NCBI GenBank assembly: GCA_009760855.2
Contig: WPIO01000037.1
Coordinates: 3,044,001 to 3,108,000, forward strand
Direction of reading: 5' to 3'
DNA from: Cristatella mucedo
Taxonomy: Eukaryota; Bryozoa; Phylactolaemata; Cristatellidae
DNA: 64,000 nt
The notes below the pieces were generated by a model. It searched no databases and was not told the DNA's origin. It worked only from the letters and a program-made list of their open reading frames with translations. Positions 62,537-64,000 of the stretch are shown here, one piece after another. The translations under genes and the position numbers were made by a program. The first letter of the stretch is position 1. The number at the start of each line of letters is the position of its first letter.

Positions 62537-64000
62537 CTGCAACGACGATGTGGCTGCCGGGAATGAACTGGGAAGATAAAAACAGCGGCAGCTGCTGCAT
62601 GCTTTGCACTGCCTTCTTTTGGTAACACTCCGTAACTCCGGCATCGCATGGCCTGTCTGGCTGCATTTCGTGGCCTAACAAAAATGCACTAAGTCTCTAA
62701 CTACCTAGTTCAGCCCGAGGAAGGCTTGCGCTAAGAGTAACAACGACCAACTGGCCACGCCCACCCTACCCTGCCGTGGCTCTACTGGATTTGCTGGCAA
62801 GGCAATGATAATTGTGAGGGCTTCTCGAAGGATTCATAAATTACAGCTGATGGGGCTGTCCTCTGCCGAAGCCATGGGCAGAGCAACATTCATGTGTGTG
62901 CGCGCGCGTGCTAAAACGATAACGAGGCAGGCACAGCTGCCAGCGTTTTCTTTTGGCTTCTCTCTGTGTGCAGAGCATCCTCGCCTGTCGTTTGTATGCC
63001 TTAACCAAGCTGCAAAAACTGCCTGCATCACAGTTGATGGCCACTCAAAGCATGTGATTGGTTGGACTTAAGTCGCTGGTGGCCGGTCCACCAGCGGCAC
63101 ATGGGTTAGATAAGTGAAAACGGCAATTACCAAGGAGCAAGAGGAAGAAAAGGGATGGGACAAAGGGATGGAGGAGAGTGAGAAGAGGACGGGCAGCAGA
63201 ACAGAGCAGAGCAGAGCAGTACAGGGGGCGCGCGCCTCAACCTGTCCTAAGTCTCAAAGCCTCAACCTGTCCAAAGTCCAAATGCAGACGTTACGAATGA
63301 GGCACCGGCACGTCACGGTCACGTGGTGAGACTAAACTTCTGAACGAACGACAGACGTTCGGTCGGTCAAGTTAAGCCATCGATGTGAAGGCATCATCCG
63401 AGGCTAGGTCCTAGCTACACTGTATCGACAAACTCTGCCTCGGAACAGCAACAAAAAAACAGATAATCCTCACCGGCTTGGGCAGAGTGCTCAAGGGCTA
63501 CTGCTGAATAACGATGGCAGCAGGCAAAGAGAGTGCACACATGCCACCCACGGTTCACGATCAGCTCTTGCAGCACGAGTTAGTGGGAAGGCAATCTGCC
63601 AACGTTTGGAAGTCCTGCCGGTGAGCAGGAGTGTGCGAGCCGGCGCATGAGCGCCGACGCAGAAGGATTACAGCTATGTGCGGCACAGTTTCTCCACTGT
63701 TTTTTACCATAAGAGCCTTGACCGAGCTGGTTAAGCCAAGGCCGATTTCCATAGCTGACATAAGAGCATTTGCATCTATCACCTGGCAATATACAGGATT
63801 GCCTGCTACAGGACTCGAACAGTGGCGACCGGGTTCGCACAGTGCGATCGCCTTACCCGCTTCCGCTCCGGGGCTAAGATCAGGCAGGTGCTGCAGTCGG
63901 ACACGCGGCTCCGAGCGAGCGGTGGCCACGGCACCCCCTCGCGCTGCCCAACCGACCGACCACCTCGAACCCAGACAGCAGTAGGCATCGCGTCGGCCGA
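62537..64000. other. Upstream intron(s) of GOGAT
   Basis: Should lie within the gene, but I find no exon for the catalytic Cys or HRGA/GDG motifs. A weak tRNA-SINE relic is near 63,785-63,870 (TACAGGACTCGAACAGTGGC). Confidence 0.45.

Noticed and set aside
63464..63500. Possible 24-bp GOGAT microexon reading PLSTLPKP before exon 1
   Set aside because: It has TAG and GTGAGG splice ends and resembles the bacterial ALSSLPR stretch, but eight residues are too few and the neighbouring exons are missing.

Overview
This window looks like nuclear DNA of an invertebrate animal. Spliced genes with GT-AG introns, an IRE-type ferritin leader, L2/CR1-like LINEs, tRNA-derived SINEs, a decayed Tc1/mariner element and very dense simple repeats all point that way. 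The fused animal-type glutamate synthase found here is known from invertebrates and is absent from vertebrates. I cannot name the phylum from the sequence alone. I found three protein-coding genes, all on the minus strand.

Region by region: (1) 1-1436 holds the 5' half of a ferritin heavy-chain-like gene. It shows a TATA box, an initiator, an iron-responsive element, exon 1 and exon 2; the remaining exons lie off the left edge. (2) 1437-6480 is intergenic, with L2-like LINE fragments, a CpG-rich patch, a GA microsatellite and a perfect hairpin. (3) 6480-12403 is a complete three-exon ZNF593/Bud20-type zinc-finger gene (152 codons before the stop) with repeat-filled introns. (4) 12404-15700 is intergenic with one degenerate LINE. 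(5) About 15,700 to beyond 64,000 is one gene, glutamate synthase. I reconstructed 39 coding exons from 62,536 down to the stop codon at 16,171, giving 1,954 codons in a single continuous frame. The N-terminal exons, including the catalytic cysteine of the amidotransferase domain, were not found and probably lie right of the window.

The glutamate synthase exons run in the canonical order: end of the class II glutamine amidotransferase domain, central domain, FMN-binding synthase domain with the [3Fe-4S] cysteines, GXGXG beta-helix, an alanine/glutamate-rich linker, then the GltD-like part with cysteines for the low-potential Fe-S clusters, an FAD fold and an NAD(P)H fold. Three of its introns need GC-AG splicing. 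One acceptor takes its polypyrimidine tract from a (CT)n microsatellite, and one intron is more than half (CT)n in the sense strand.

The three genes are not an operon and share no obvious pathway: iron storage, pre-60S ribosome export, and ammonium/glutamate assimilation. I see no sign of a new defence or mobile system. The unusual material is at the level of splicing signals, foldback sequences, SINE/LINE relationships and long tandem arrays. Exon boundaries were placed by hand from reading frame, splice dinucleotides and recalled family alignments; every exon length was checked against its codon count.
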